Positions 22,918-37,321 of a stretch of 64,000 bases of DNA are shown piece by piece (positions within the stretch are counted from its first letter, which is position 1; each line of letters opens with the position of its first letter). This stretch comes from Prochlorococcus marinus CUG1433. GTDB taxonomy: Bacteria; Cyanobacteriota; Cyanobacteriia; PCC-6307; Cyanobiaceae. The stretch is from positions 558,001-622,000 of the forward strand of contig JAEPLN010000001.1 in NCBI GenBank assembly GCA_017644425.1. Direction: 5' to 3'. The notes under the pieces are model-generated. The model made no database searches and was not told the DNA's origin. It was given only the letters and a program-made list of their open reading frames with translations. A program made the translations under genes and the position numbers.

Positions 22918-24309
22918 ATGAAAGTTTCTGATAAATTTCATTTAGAAGACATTTATAAATTAAAAAATACAGTTCTCACTGGTAAAACTGAAGATATAAA
23001 ATGGCGGATCCACCATATCAATATAGTTTCTAAACTTTTGGATGAAAATAAAAAAGAGATAATTAAATCACTTTTTATTGATCTCGGTAAATCTGAAATT
23101 GAAGGGCTTTCAGAAATCCTTTTAGTGAAAGAAGAAATTTCACTCATAAAAAAGAAACTCAATTCTTGGATGCGACCAAAAAAGATTGAGACACCTTTTT
23201 ATTTATTTCCTTCATCCTCCCAAGTGATTTATGAACCTCTTGGGTGTGTATTAATACTTGGTCCTTATAATTATCCATTACTTTATGTTTTAAAGCCATT
23301 GGTAAATATTTTCTCAGCAGGAAATACTGCAGTTATTAAACCATCAGAGAAATGTCCTGCAACCTCAAAACTTATTAAAAAACTTACTTCCAAATATTTC
23401 CATAAAGATGTCCTAATGACAGTAGAGGGTGATAATAAACAATCCATAAAATTAATTGAACAAAATTTTGACCACATTTTTTTTACAGGAAGTACTGAAA
23501 CTGGAAAATCTATAATGAAATTAGCTTCAAAAAACTTAACTCCATTAACTCTTGAATTAAGCGGAACAAATCCTGTAATTGTTTTCAAGAATGCAAATTT
23601 AGAAGTGGCTGCAAAAAGAATTGTTTGGGGCAAATTTTTTAATTCTGGTCAATCATGCATGGCTCCTAATCATATTTTTGTAGATAAAGAAATTGAAAGT
23701 ATTTTTATAGAAAAATTAAAGAAATACATAGTAAGTTTTTACGGAGATAATCCAATTATTTCCGAAAACTTATCAAAATTGGAGAAAAAGCAATTTACAT
23801 CAACTGTAGAAATTCTCAAACAATATAAAAAAGAAAAAAGAATTTTATTTGGGGGTACTTTTAGTAAAAAAAAGTTGAAAATATCTCCTACAATCTTGAG
23901 AACTAAATTAAATGAAACTGATATTTTGCAGAAAGAACTATTCAGTTCACTGCTTCCAATAATTGGGATCAATGATAAGGAATCAGCTTTAAAACAGATT
24001 AGTCAAACATCAAAACCCTTAGCAATCTACTTATTTGGAGGCAATAAAAGAATCCATAATCATATTTCAAAAGTAACCAGCTCAGGAACAATTTGTATAA
24101 ATGATGTGATGTTACCAGTCCTTATTCCAAATTTACCTTTTGGAGGCGTTGGGCAAAGTGGTATTGGTAAATTTCATGGTGAAGAGGGGTTTCGCAATTT
24201 TTCAAATCAAAAATCTATTACTTTTAAAGGTTTTTTATTTGATTTAAATCTGCGGTATCCTCCCTACGAAAGAGTAAAGAAATTTCTAAAGTTTATTTTT
24301 CAGGTTTAA
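22918..24309 (+). CDS. Aldehyde dehydrogenase
   Basis: 463 residues, short class-3-like ALDH. Seen: EPLGCVLILGPYNYPL (Asn118), KPSEKCPATSKL, FFTGSTETGK (NAD loop), ELSGTNPVIV with Glu213 as general base, and GQSCMAPNHIFVD with catalytic Cys247. It oxidises fatty or other aldehydes to acids with NAD(P)+; in cyanobacteria such enzymes detoxify fatty aldehydes from membrane lipids. Stand-alone gene. Confidence 0.92.
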   Translation: MKVSDKFHLEDIYKLKNTVLTGKTEDIKWRIHHINIVSKLLDENKKEIIKSLFIDLGKSEIEGLSEILLVKEEISLIKKKLNSWMRPKKIETPFYLFPSSSQVIYEPLGCVLILGPYNYPLLYVLKPLVNIFSAGNTAVIKPSEKCPATSKLIKKLTSKYFHKDVLMTVEGDNKQSIKLIEQNFDHIFFTGSTETGKSIMKLASKNLTPLTLELSGTNPVIVFKNANLEVAAKRIVWGKFFNSGQSCMAPNHIFVDKEIESIFIEKLKKYIVSFYGDNPIISENLSKLEKKQFTSTVEILKQYKKEKRILFGGTFSKKKLKISPTILRTKLNETDILQKELFSSLLPIIGINDKESALKQISQTSKPLAIYLFGGNKRIHNHISKVTSSGTICINDVMLPVLIPNLPFGGVGQSGIGKFHGEEGFRNFSNQKSITFKGFLFDLNLRYPPYERVKKFLKFIFQV

Positions 24310-24381
24310 ATTACTTAAATTGTTTTCAAAAACCTAGCGATTTTAAATTTAAAGATTATCTTAAAATAAATAGTGAGTTTT

Positions 24382-25152
24382 ATGAAATTTGCATTTTTAG
24401 TAATTGCCATATTTATTAATTTTTTTAATCACTCTTTGATTAAATCAGAAGAAAAAATATTTTCAGCGAAAAATAAAATTGAGAATATTGCTAAAAAAGA
24501 ATCAATTACTAAAGAAAATACCGAAATAAAAAAAATTCATATTGTAAAAAGTGGAGATACATTATCAAGTATTTCAAAATTCTATTCGATAAACAAAGAT
24601 TTAATTATTAAATTGAATAACTTAAAAGATGAAAATTATATCTTCATTGGCCAAAACCTTATTATTTCTGAATCTACTGAAAATCTTACAAAACAATCTG
24701 ATTTAATAAATAGTTATCATATTGTTCAAACTGGTGAGAATCTTACTGAGATATCAAACAAATATGATTTAAAAGTAATCGATCTGATAGAGATTAATAA
24801 TCTCAATAATCCTGATTCAATAGAAGTTGGTCAAAAGCTCATAATAAGAAAAAAGAACACAATTAATTCAGAAAATTATGAAACAACTGAAAATAAAAAA
24901 AATAATGGCTTACTTGAGTTAGATAAAAAAATTTATGGTCCTCTAATTATCCAAAGTAAATCATATAAAGATATTAAAGGTAGAAAAGTTTTAAACGTAC
25001 TAAACCAAGAAAATAAAAAACTTATTCTTTCAATCAATTGTGATACAAATGAATTAGATGTAAGAATACCTGGTAGGAAATGGATGGGAAGTAAGCCTGC
25101 TAAAGAGGAATTCGAAAACAATTTAATAAATGATTTTTGTAAAAACTTTTAA
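24382..25152 (+). CDS. Secreted LysM-repeat protein
   Basis: 256 residues from ATG 24382, chosen over a GTG at 24373 because it begins the signal peptide (FAFLVIAIFINFFNHSLIKSEE). Two LysM repeats: IHIVKSGDTLSSISKFYS and YHIVQTGENLTEISNKYD, each ending in a GQ(N/K)LII motif; they bind peptidoglycan. The C-terminal 90 residues have no recognised domain. Likely periplasmic cell-wall protein. Confidence 0.85.
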   Translation: MKFAFLVIAIFINFFNHSLIKSEEKIFSAKNKIENIAKKESITKENTEIKKIHIVKSGDTLSSISKFYSINKDLIIKLNNLKDENYIFIGQNLIISESTENLTKQSDLINSYHIVQTGENLTEISNKYDLKVIDLIEINNLNNPDSIEVGQKLIIRKKNTINSENYETTENKKNNGLLELDKKIYGPLIIQSKSYKDIKGRKVLNVLNQENKKLILSINCDTNELDVRIPGRKWMGSKPAKEEFENNLINDFCKNF

Positions 25153-25223
25153 TTAATATGTGTGAATAATTTGTCTAAGGATATTAATGATGAGTTATTC
25201 TACAAAAAGTTAAATTAATTGTA

Positions 25224-25433
25224 ATGGCAATTTCAAGAGGAGATCTCGTAAGAGTAAAAAGACCAGAATCATATTGGTATAATGAAATAGGTAAAGTTGC
25301 TTCAGTTGATACCTCAGGTATTAAATATAACTGTGTAGTCAGATTCGATAAAGTAAATTACGCTGGGATAAGCGGAACTGATGGTGGAGCAAATACAAAT
25401 AATTTCGCTGAAAGTGAATTAGAGAAAGCTTAA
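25224..25433 (+). CDS. psaE: Photosystem I reaction centre subunit IV (PsaE)
   Basis: 69 residues, the normal PsaE length: [20 protein letters not shown] (SH3-like barrel) and [14 protein letters not shown] are the family signatures. PsaE is a stromal-side peripheral subunit that helps dock ferredoxin and supports cyclic electron flow. It stops 4 bp before mutM, which is probably co-transcribed. Confidence 0.97.
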   Translation: MAISRGDLVRVKRPESYWYNEIGKVASVDTSGIKYNCVVRFDKVNYAGISGTDGGANTNNFAESELEKA

Positions 25434-25437
25434 ATAA

Positions 25438-26316
25438 TTGCCTGAATTACCGGAAGTAGAAACAGTTCGCAGAGGTTTAGAGCAAAAACTGAATAATTTT
25501 ATTATTAAAAAAGTAGAAGTCTGTAGGGATTCAACAGTTGCGTTTCCAACAAACAAAGAAGAATTCATTCAAGGACTGCGGAACTCACTTATTTATAAAT
25601 GGGATAGAAGAGGAAAATATTTAATAGCTCAATTAAAAGAATTTCAAAATGAGAATTCTCAATTTCCTCTAGAAAATTTACAAAATAAAGGATTTCTTGT
25701 AGTTCATCTAAGAATGACTGGATATTTTAAATTCATTGAAAACGCAAGTCATCCCTGTAAACATACAAGAATAAGATTTTTCGATAAAAATAATAATGAG
25801 CTTAGGTACATTGACGTAAGAAGTTTTGGTCAAATGTGGTGGATTAATAAAGACCTATCCCTTAACAAAATAATTAAAGGATTAGGTTCATTAGGACCAG
25901 AGCCATTTTCTGAAGACTTTGATGCAAATTACCTGAAGAAAGTTATTTCAAAAAGAACAAAATCTATAAAAGCTATATTACTAGATCAAACAATAGTAGC
26001 AGGTATAGGTAATATTTATGCTGATGAAAGTTTATACACTGCTGGCATCTCTCCTTTTAGGGAAGCTCGAACAATAAAAAAGAACGAATTAATCAAGCTC
26101 AAAGAATCAATTGTAACTGTATTAAAAAAAAGTATAGGTTCTGGTGGGACGACATTTAGCGATTTTAGGGACTTAGAAGGAGAGAATGGAAATTTTGGTT
26201 TACAGACTAATGTCTATAGGAGAACTGGAAAAAAATGTCGTAAATGTGGAAATTTAATTGAAAGGCAAAAAATTACTGGAAGAAGTACACATTGGTGTCC
26301 TAAATGCCAAAAATAA
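25438..26316 (+). CDS. mutM: Formamidopyrimidine-DNA glycosylase (MutM/Fpg)
   Basis: 292 residues with a TTG start (25438): the mature N-terminus [13 protein letters not shown] carries the catalytic Pro and Glu. [19 protein letters not shown] is the helix-two-turn-helix region and the C-terminal zinc finger is CRKCGNL...HWCPKCQK. The enzyme removes 8-oxoguanine and fapy lesions and nicks the strand (AP lyase). Follows psaE with 4-bp spacing. Ends before a bidirectional terminator. Confidence 0.95.
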   Translation: MPELPEVETVRRGLEQKLNNFIIKKVEVCRDSTVAFPTNKEEFIQGLRNSLIYKWDRRGKYLIAQLKEFQNENSQFPLENLQNKGFLVVHLRMTGYFKFIENASHPCKHTRIRFFDKNNNELRYIDVRSFGQMWWINKDLSLNKIIKGLGSLGPEPFSEDFDANYLKKVISKRTKSIKAILLDQTIVAGIGNIYADESLYTAGISPFREARTIKKNELIKLKESIVTVLKKSIGSGGTTFSDFRDLEGENGNFGLQTNVYRRTGKKCRKCGNLIERQKITGRSTHWCPKCQK

Positions 26317-26351
26317 AAAAGGGGTTTACTCTTACTGAGTAAACCCCTTTT
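26317..26351. terminator. Bidirectional intrinsic terminator
   Basis: Fifteen-base perfect stem AAAAGGGGTTTACTC / GAGTAAACCCCTTTT with a five-base loop. It starts right after the mutM stop and ends ten bases beyond the 3' end of the minus-strand 5S gene, so it can stop both psaE-mutM and the rRNA operon. Confidence 0.9.
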
Positions 26352-26361
26352 AAATATTTTT

Positions 26362-26479
26362 ACCTGGCATTGAGCTATTTTCTCAAGGGGCTACCCCCTA
26401 AATATTTTCGCCGCTGATGCGTTTCACAACCGAGTTCGAGATGGATCGGAGTGGTTCCACATCGCCATGAACACCAGGA
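26362..26479 (-). rRNA. rrf: 5S ribosomal RNA
   Basis: Read on the minus strand: TCCTGGTGTT start, the loop GATCCATCTCGAACTCGGTTG and the closing ATGCCAGGT end are 5S features, total about 118 nt. It follows the 23S gene after a 62-bp spacer. Ends given to within a few bases. Confidence 0.93.
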
Positions 26480-26541
26480 TAGTGTGAACCTTGAGAACTG
26501 CATAGAAATTATATAAATTAAAAACAATAAATTAAGTTTAT

Positions 26542-29417
<2,876 letters not shown>

Positions 29418-29672
29418 AATAACTTCAAAATTGAAGCATCAGCTTAATAGAATTGTTATTAATGCATTCGCACAAATAATAAATCTGCATCATTAAAGAT
29501 GCTTATTGTCTTTTTAAAAAATCTATGCAGTTGTCAAGGTTCTCTGAAAACAATGAAATTAATTCAATGAGTCCAGCATCTTAATGAATTCATTAGGAAG
29601 CTAGATTCGTTCAGAATTTGATCACAACTCAAAATTTTCCTTTCTACAAATTATGGAAGAGGTGGTAATCAG

Positions 29673-29745
29673 TGGAGGTAAGCGGACTCGAACCGCTGAC
29701 ATCCTGCTTGCAAAGCAGGCGCTCTACCAACTGAGCTATACCCCC
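29673..29745 (-). tRNA. tRNA-Ala (UGC)
   Basis: Minus strand, 73 nt: acceptor GGGGGTA paired with TACCTCC, D-loop AGCTCAGTTGGTAGAGC, anticodon TGC inside CTTTGCAAG, T-loop GGTTCGAGTCC. Located in the 16S-23S spacer next to tRNA-Ile, the standard cyanobacterial arrangement. CCA not encoded. Confidence 0.97.
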
Positions 29746-29757
29746 AACATAGAGATA

Positions 29758-29831
<74 letters not shown>

Positions 29832-29955
29832 AGGAAAATAATGGGTGTGACCTAGAAAAACTTAGAAAATGAAATTCTTAATAAATTAAGAACGTGAGAT
29901 ACCGATCGACCTAAGGTGACAAAATAATAATATTAAACATTTTGTTGTCTCCCTG

Positions 29956-31438
<1,483 letters not shown>

Positions 31439-32049
31439 GTGTTCAAATCCTTTTGTAGATAAATCTACTCAATATGAATTGCATTCTCCAAATAAAAAGT
31501 AAGTTTAACTTATTTATTTAGGTTCAGCCTCCTTAAAAAATTAAGGATTACTTTGAGTGCACATTAAAAATATTTCAAAGTGACTTTCCAAGATCTCAGA
31601 TCCGTTAGTTTTCAAAAAACTAAAAGTTAGCAATTGAAAACAATTTATATATTCTTGACGGGACCTCACACCTTTATTGCAAATACATCTCAAGATTACC
31701 AAATTTAATATCAGTAAAATTTTGACGCAATAAAAGCATCAGTTCCTAAGTTTTAAATTTTCTAGGTGCAGAGTTATACAACATGTGAATAACTCACTTC
31801 GAAGGGAAAACCCTTCTTCTGGCTGAAAATAATGATCGAAATCAAATCTCCAAAAAATTCATTCATTAACTAAAAATAAGATTTAAAGTAATCAATGAAT
31901 AATGCAAAAAAGTTTTATTTTGCCCAGAAGAAAATACTAAACCATCCGACTGTAGTTTTGCAACCTTTTATACAAAAATTTTTTATTAATTTTTTATTTG
32001 TTCAAAGTCTCGTTTTACAACTAGGCTTGAATAAAGGGATATAAATGAA
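31439..32049. promoter_or_regulatory. rRNA operon leader and divergent promoter region
   Basis: About 610 bp without a gene, between the 16S 5' end (minus) and the invertase start (plus). It should hold the rrn promoter, leader and processing stems, and the invertase promoter. Visible: a strong hairpin GAAGGG-AAAA-CCCTTC (31801-31816) without a T tract, the dyad CCTTAAAAAATTAAGG near 31531, and AT-rich promoter-like sequence. I cannot place the promoters confidently. Confidence 0.5.
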
Positions 32050-33489
32050 ATGGCAGAAAGATTTAGTCAAAAAAATTTAAGGGTGAGGCCAAGTTCCGAT
32101 GAGGAAAAAATTGTAACAAATGCAAAAAAACACTTCGAAAAGACTTTAGTTGAAATAGCAGGTGAGCTCGTCGGCAGTGTTGCTGCATTAGAACACCCAA
32201 CAAAAAATAAAAAGTTAAATTACGGCGAAATATTTTTGAGAGACAATGTTCCCGTGATGATTTACCTTATAACCCAAAAGCGGTACGAAATTGTAAAAAG
32301 ATTCCTTAGTGTATGCCTTGAATTACAAAGTACTAATTACCAAACACGTGGTGTTTTCCCTACTAGTTTTGTTGAAGAAAATGGAAAACTTATCGGGGAC
32401 TATGGTCAGAGATCAATAGGAAGGATAACTTCAGCTGATGCGAGTTTATGGTGGCCCATTTTATGTTGGTATTACGTAAATAAAAGTGGTGATTATGCCT
32501 TTGGGAAAAGTCAAAGCGTTCAAAGAGGTATTCAACTTTTACTGGATCTAGTTCTGCATCCAACCTTCGAGGGCACTCCCGTACTCTTTGTCCCAGATTG
32601 CTCATTTATGATTGATAGACCCATGGATGTATGGGGGGCACCTCTTGAGGTTGAAGTTTTACTTCATGGATGTTTAAAAAGTTGTATAAATTTAATGGAA
32701 TTAAGTAGAGAAGACCATGTAAGTAGACTTTTAGATCAACGACTTATTCTTACAAATCAATGGGTCAAAGATTTAGGTAGTTTTCTCTTAAAACATTATT
32801 GGGTTACTAGCCAAACAATGCAAATTTTAAGAAGAAGACCAACTGAGCAGTATGGAGATGATCAACACTTCAATGAATTTAATGTTCAACCTCAAGTAGT
32901 CCCCTCATGGCTTCAAGATTGGTTAGAGAATAGGGGAGGTTACTTGATAGGAAATATTAGAACTGGAAGACCTGACTTTCGATTTTACAGTTTAGGAAAT
33001 TCTTTAGCATGTATGTTTGGAGTACTTCCTCCCACTGAACAAAGAGCTTTATTTAGATTGGTTTTGCATAACAGACAGCATTTGATGGCTCAAATGCCTA
33101 TGAGGATTTGTCATCCTCATATGGATGTCGAAGAATGGCAAAATAAAACTGGATCAGATCCTAAGAATTGGCCTTGGAGCTACCACAACGGTGGACATTG
33201 GCCAAGTTTACTTTGGTTTTTTGGGACAGCTGTTCTTTTACATCAAAAAAATTACGCGTCTGATGATGTGATTCTTATGGAAGAAATGAAATCTTTAATA
33301 GAGGAATCTTATTGGTGTCAACTTAATCAATTGCCTAAACAAGAATGGGCAGAATATTTTGATGGGCCTACAGGAACTTGGGTAGGCCAACAATCAAGAA
33401 CTTATCAAACTTGGACAATTGTTGGTTTTTTATTAATGAATCACTTCCTAAGGGAAAAGAATAATGACTTAGATATGTTTAGTATTTAA
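32050..33489 (+). CDS. Neutral/alkaline invertase (GH100)
   Basis: 479 residues. LRDNVPVMIYLI, PTSFVEENGKLIGDYGQRSIGRI (read as two short parts), DASLWWPILCWYY and WPWSYHNGGHWPSLLWF are GH100 signatures with the catalytic acids of the alpha6/alpha6 barrel. Family members split sucrose to glucose and fructose in the cytosol at neutral pH. Length is full for the cyanobacterial enzyme. It converges with petD, 2 bp apart. Confidence 0.92.
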   Translation: MAERFSQKNLRVRPSSDEEKIVTNAKKHFEKTLVEIAGELVGSVAALEHPTKNKKLNYGEIFLRDNVPVMIYLITQKRYEIVKRFLSVCLELQSTNYQTRGVFPTSFVEENGKLIGDYGQRSIGRITSADASLWWPILCWYYVNKSGDYAFGKSQSVQRGIQLLLDLVLHPTFEGTPVLFVPDCSFMIDRPMDVWGAPLEVEVLLHGCLKSCINLMELSREDHVSRLLDQRLILTNQWVKDLGSFLLKHYWVTSQTMQILRRRPTEQYGDDQHFNEFNVQPQVVPSWLQDWLENRGGYLIGNIRTGRPDFRFYSLGNSLACMFGVLPPTEQRALFRLVLHNRQHLMAQMPMRICHPHMDVEEWQNKTGSDPKNWPWSYHNGGHWPSLLWFFGTAVLLHQKNYASDDVILMEEMKSLIEESYWCQLNQLPKQEWAEYFDGPTGTWVGQQSRTYQTWTIVGFLLMNHFLREKNNDLDMFSI

Positions 33490-33491
33490 AA

Positions 33492-33974
33492 TTAAAATAA
33501 TCCTAAAGTTAATGATTTATCAATAGGTAAACATGCACCAATACCAAGATATATAGTTAGAAAAGTTCCAAATAAGAAAACTGACATTGCTATGGGTCTT
33601 CTAAAAGGATTTGAAAATTTATTAACGTTTTCTATAAAAGGTAAAATCATTAATCCAAGTGGAATTAATGTTTGAAGTGCAATACCTAAAAGTTTGTTAG
33701 GAACTACTCTAAGTATTTGAAAAACTGGGTAAAGGTACCATTCAGGTAGTATTTCCAAAGGGGTCGCGAACGGATTTGCTTTATCTCCTAACATTGCAGG
33801 ATCTAGAACTGCTAGTCCAACCACACAAGCAATAGTGCCTAAAATAACAACAGGAAATATATATAGTAGATCATTCGGCCAAGCTGGTTCCCCGTAATAG
33901 TTATGACCCATACCTTTAGCTAATTTTGCTCTTAATTTGGGGTCAGATAGATCTGGTTTTTTTAACGTTGACAT
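33492..33974 (-). CDS. petD: Cytochrome b6f complex subunit IV (PetD)
   Basis: 160 residues, full length. [20 protein letters not shown] at the N-terminus and [10 protein letters not shown]-like, [20 protein letters not shown] stretches with three membrane helices. It forms, with PetB, the quinol-binding core of the b6f complex in the thylakoid. Lies 33 bp downstream of petB, the conserved petBD operon. Confidence 0.98.
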
Positions 33975-34007
33975 TTTGAATCTGATTTATATTTTAATTG
34001 TAGATGT

Positions 34008-34664
34008 TTATAAAGGACCTGAAATACCCTGTTTACGAATCATCAAAAAATGCATCAACATGAATACAGCTAATGACCATGGTAGTACAAAAGTATGAAG
34101 GCTATAAAATCTTGTAAGTGTTGATTGTCCAACACTTTCTCCACCCCTAAGAAGCTCAACCATAAAATCACCAATCACAGGTATTGCTGCTGGTACACCT
34201 GAAACGATTTTAACTGCCCAATAACCCACTTGATCCCATGGGAGAGAATATCCTGTAACTCCAAAAGCGACTGTTATAACTGCCATTACAACACCTGTAA
34301 CCCAAGTCAATTCCCTTGGCCTTTTAAAACCTCCAGTAAGATAAACCCTAAATACATGAAGGATTAGCATCAAAACCATCATAGATGCACTCCATCTATG
34401 AACAGATCTTATTAACCATCCAAAACTTACATCAGTCATCAAATAACTTACTGAACTATAGGCTTGTGTGACTGTGGGCTTATAGTAAAAAGTCATTGCA
34501 AAACCTGTTGCAAATTGAATTAGGAAGCATACTAGGGTTATGCCTCCTAAACAATAAAAAATATTTACGTGAGGGGGTACGTACTTGGAAGTTACGTCGT
34601 CAGTTATGTCTTGTATTTCAAGCCTTTCTTGAAACCAGTCATAAACAGATGAAGAATTCGCCAT
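34008..34664 (-). CDS. petB: Cytochrome b6 (PetB)
   Basis: 218 residues from ATG 34664 ([18 protein letters not shown]); a longer frame back to 34727 is rejected because it adds an unrelated hydrophobic leader. Four helices with heme-ligand His in [12 protein letters not shown] and [17 protein letters not shown]; Cys38 (NIFYCLGG) attaches heme c_n. Core of b6f electron transfer between photosystems. Divergent from ctpA. Confidence 0.97.
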   Translation of the reverse strand: MANSSSVYDWFQERLEIQDITDDVTSKYVPPHVNIFYCLGGITLVCFLIQFATGFAMTFYYKPTVTQAYSSVSYLMTDVSFGWLIRSVHRWSASMMVLMLILHVFRVYLTGGFKRPRELTWVTGVVMAVITVAFGVTGYSLPWDQVGYWAVKIVSGVPAAIPVIGDFMVELLRGGESVGQSTLTRFYSLHTFVLPWSLAVFMLMHFLMIRKQGISGPL

Positions 34665-34735
34665 CCAAAAAAAAATTAGCTTTGATATAAAGAGCTTACT
34701 TAAAATTCTTATACTTGGTGTTAACACTTAACCCA

Positions 34736-36019
34736 ATGAATTCATCTTTTAACAAACTTTTAACATTCAAAATACTAATCATTGCATCAATGATATGTGT
34801 TTTTTCTGCCAATTTTTTATTCATTGAAAAAGTTGATGCTCTCAGTGATAGCAGGCAATTAGTACTTGATGCTTGGACCTTAGTAAATGAAGGTTTTTAT
34901 GACCCAGAAAAGTTTGATGAAATCCAATGGAAGAGAATAAGACAAAAAACATTACAGAAACAAATTGAAACAACTGAAGAGGCTTATTCCGCAATTGAAG
35001 ACATGCTAAGACCTCTAGAAGATCCTTATACAAGAATTTTACGCCCAAAAGATTATGAACTCTTGAAAGCGAGTAATTTCGGTAGTGAAATAAATGGCGT
35101 GGGACTTCAATTAGGTGAAGATGATAATAGTAACAAAGTTAAAGTTGTATCTACACTTGGCGGTTCACCAGCAGAAGAGGCGGGTATAGTTAGCGGAGAT
35201 CTCATAGAGAAAGTAGATGGAATTTCATCAGAAGAGTTAGGTCTTGCAAATACTGCTTCTAAATTAAGAGGTGAATCAGGCACAAAAGTTTTAGTTGAAT
35301 TATCTAAGCAATCAGGAGAACATCGAGAAGTTGATTTAGAGAGAAGATCCGTAGACCTCAGGCCAGTTAGAACTAAAAGATTAAGAGAAGATTCTCATAC
35401 AATAGGGTATTTAAGGATAACTCAATTTAGCGAAAGTGTCCCTAAAAAGGTTGATGAAGCTCTTCAAGAGTTAAAAGAGAAAGAAGTTGAAGGACTTATC
35501 TTGGATCTTAGGAATAATTCTGGCGGACTAGTAAGCTCAGGTATAGCAGTTGCAGACTCACTATTAAGTGAAAGACCAGTAGTAGAGACAAAAAATCGAA
35601 ATGGGATCAAAGATGCAATAATTTCCCAAAAAGAAACATCTTATGATGGCCCAATGGTAACTTTGGTAAATAAAGGGACTGCGAGTGCCAGTGAAATACT
35701 TGCGGGATCTTTACAAGATAACGGCAGATCAATTCTCATGGGAGAACAAACCTATGGGAAAGGTTTAATTCAATCCCTAAAAAGTTTAGGTGAAGAAAGC
35801 GGTCTAGCAATCACTGTCGCTAGTTATTTAACTCCTAAAGGTAATAATATCCAAGGTCAAGGGATGACACCTGATAAATTATTGGATTTTTCGGATGCAA
35901 GTGATTACGGAAGTGCTGATGATAAATGGGTGAGAAATGCAGAATTATATCTAGATTCAATATTAGAAAAAAAAGAAGTTGCAATACAATCAAGTGATTT
36001 AAACAATGAAGAAAAATGA
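34736..36019 (+). CDS. ctpA: Carboxyl-terminal processing protease (S41)
   Basis: 427 residues from ATG 34736; GTG/TTG starts at 34715-34718 add a few residues before it. Signal or anchor helix (FKILIIASMICVFSANFLFI), PDZ domain (about 115-205) and S41 catalytic core with Ser in GTASASEILAGSLQD and Lys in EQTYGKGLIQSL. Cyanobacterial CtpA trims the D1 C-terminus so the oxygen-evolving cluster can assemble; which Ctp paralogue this is cannot be fixed by eye. Confidence 0.93.
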   Translation: MNSSFNKLLTFKILIIASMICVFSANFLFIEKVDALSDSRQLVLDAWTLVNEGFYDPEKFDEIQWKRIRQKTLQKQIETTEEAYSAIEDMLRPLEDPYTRILRPKDYELLKASNFGSEINGVGLQLGEDDNSNKVKVVSTLGGSPAEEAGIVSGDLIEKVDGISSEELGLANTASKLRGESGTKVLVELSKQSGEHREVDLERRSVDLRPVRTKRLREDSHTIGYLRITQFSESVPKKVDEALQELKEKEVEGLILDLRNNSGGLVSSGIAVADSLLSERPVVETKNRNGIKDAIISQKETSYDGPMVTLVNKGTASASEILAGSLQDNGRSILMGEQTYGKGLIQSLKSLGEESGLAITVASYLTPKGNNIQGQGMTPDKLLDFSDASDYGSADDKWVRNAELYLDSILEKKEVAIQSSDLNNEEK

Positions 36020-36063
36020 GCCTGAATTAGCAAAGAATTGATAGATAAAAAATTTAAAACACT

Positions 36064-37320
36064 ATGACAATTAAAAGAATTTTTCATGACCCAATTCACA
36101 AAGAAATAGTATTTAATTCTGAGAAGCCAGAGGAATTAATGATCATGGAATTAATTGATACTGTTGCTTTTCAAAGATTAAGAAGAATAAAACAATTAGG
36201 GGCCGCATCATTACTTTTCCATGGTGCAGAATCAAGTAGATTTACCCACTCAATTGGTGTTTTTTGTATCGCTAGAAAAATATATCAAAGATTAATAGAA
36301 ATTAAGCCTTCATTTTGTGAGAATAAGTTTGTTCTTTATGGAGCAGCTTTGTTACACGATTTAGGGCATGGACCTCTAAGTCATACCAGTGAAGCAATAT
36401 TTGATCATAATCACGAAAAATGGTCTCAAAAACTTGTTAAAAATTATTTTCCAATCAATTCAATCCTAAAAAAATATGACAAAGAATTACCTGCACAAAT
36501 CGGAGAATTATTTGAATCAAATCAACTATTCAATAAACCTCTAAAAACACTTATTAGCAGTGAAATTGATTGTGATCGTCTTGATTATCTGTTACGTGAT
36601 AGTTACAACACTGGGACTAAATATGGCTTAGTTGATTTAGAGAGAATTATTTCAGGCCTTACATTTTCTCCTGATGGAAATATTGCAATCAAACCAAAAG
36701 GAGTTATCGCTATTGAGCATTTCTTAGTACTTAGGAACTTGATGTATAGAACTATCTACAATCATAAAATAAACGAAATATCAACATGGATTTTAGAAAA
36801 AATAATATCTACAATAAAACAAAATTGTGAAAAAAAAATTTGGATAGATAGTTCGCTTTCTAAATTAATATTTTCTTCTGCAGAGGTTGATTTTGATGAT
36901 TTCATAAAAAATGATGATATAACCTTTTTTTACCATTTGATTAGGTGGAAAGATGAATCCTTCGAGCCACTCTCAGCACTATGCAAAATGTTTATTGACA
37001 GAGATTTATTAAAGGCTTCAGACATAAGTTTTTTAAATAAAATTGAAAGACTAGAAATTCTTGCATTCGCAAGGAAATTATGCGAAACAAATAATTATGA
37101 TTCAGAAGTTTTTTGCGGAATAAAAGAAAAATCTTTTAAAGGTTTTGAATCTTGCAATGCACTTAAAATATGGGATGGAACCTATCTAAACTCATTAGGG
37201 ATGAAATCAGCATTAATCAATACATTAAAAACACCTCAAGAAAGCTCCTTTATTATTTACCCAGCCGTGATCAAAAATGAGATTAAAAATCAAATTGAAT
37301 CAATAAAAAATAAAATATAA
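36064..37320 (+). CDS. HD-domain (SAMHD1/dGTPase-like) phosphohydrolase
   Basis: 418 residues. Metal-binding pattern ESSRFTHSIGV, LLHDLGHGPLSHTSE (HD at about 98) and SEIDCDRLDYLLRD match the HD-domain dNTPase-like group. N-terminus IFHDPIHKEIVF is typical. Likely a nucleotide phosphohydrolase; substrate unproven. First of a four-gene strand run with minC, minD and minE, only 1 bp before minC. Confidence 0.88.
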   Translation: MTIKRIFHDPIHKEIVFNSEKPEELMIMELIDTVAFQRLRRIKQLGAASLLFHGAESSRFTHSIGVFCIARKIYQRLIEIKPSFCENKFVLYGAALLHDLGHGPLSHTSEAIFDHNHEKWSQKLVKNYFPINSILKKYDKELPAQIGELFESNQLFNKPLKTLISSEIDCDRLDYLLRDSYNTGTKYGLVDLERIISGLTFSPDGNIAIKPKGVIAIEHFLVLRNLMYRTIYNHKINEISTWILEKIISTIKQNCEKKIWIDSSLSKLIFSSAEVDFDDFIKNDDITFFYHLIRWKDESFEPLSALCKMFIDRDLLKASDISFLNKIERLEILAFARKLCETNNYDSEVFCGIKEKSFKGFESCNALKIWDGTYLNSLGMKSALINTLKTPQESSFIIYPAVIKNEIKNQIESIKNKI

Positions 37321-37321
37321 A

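Noticed and set aside
31801-31816. Hairpin GAAGGG-AAAA-CCCTTC as terminator
   Set aside because: No T tract follows on either strand; more likely an rRNA leader or processing structure.
34665-34727. Longer start for petB
   Set aside because: Cytochrome b6 has a fixed N-terminus (ATG 34664); the added leader is not part of the family.
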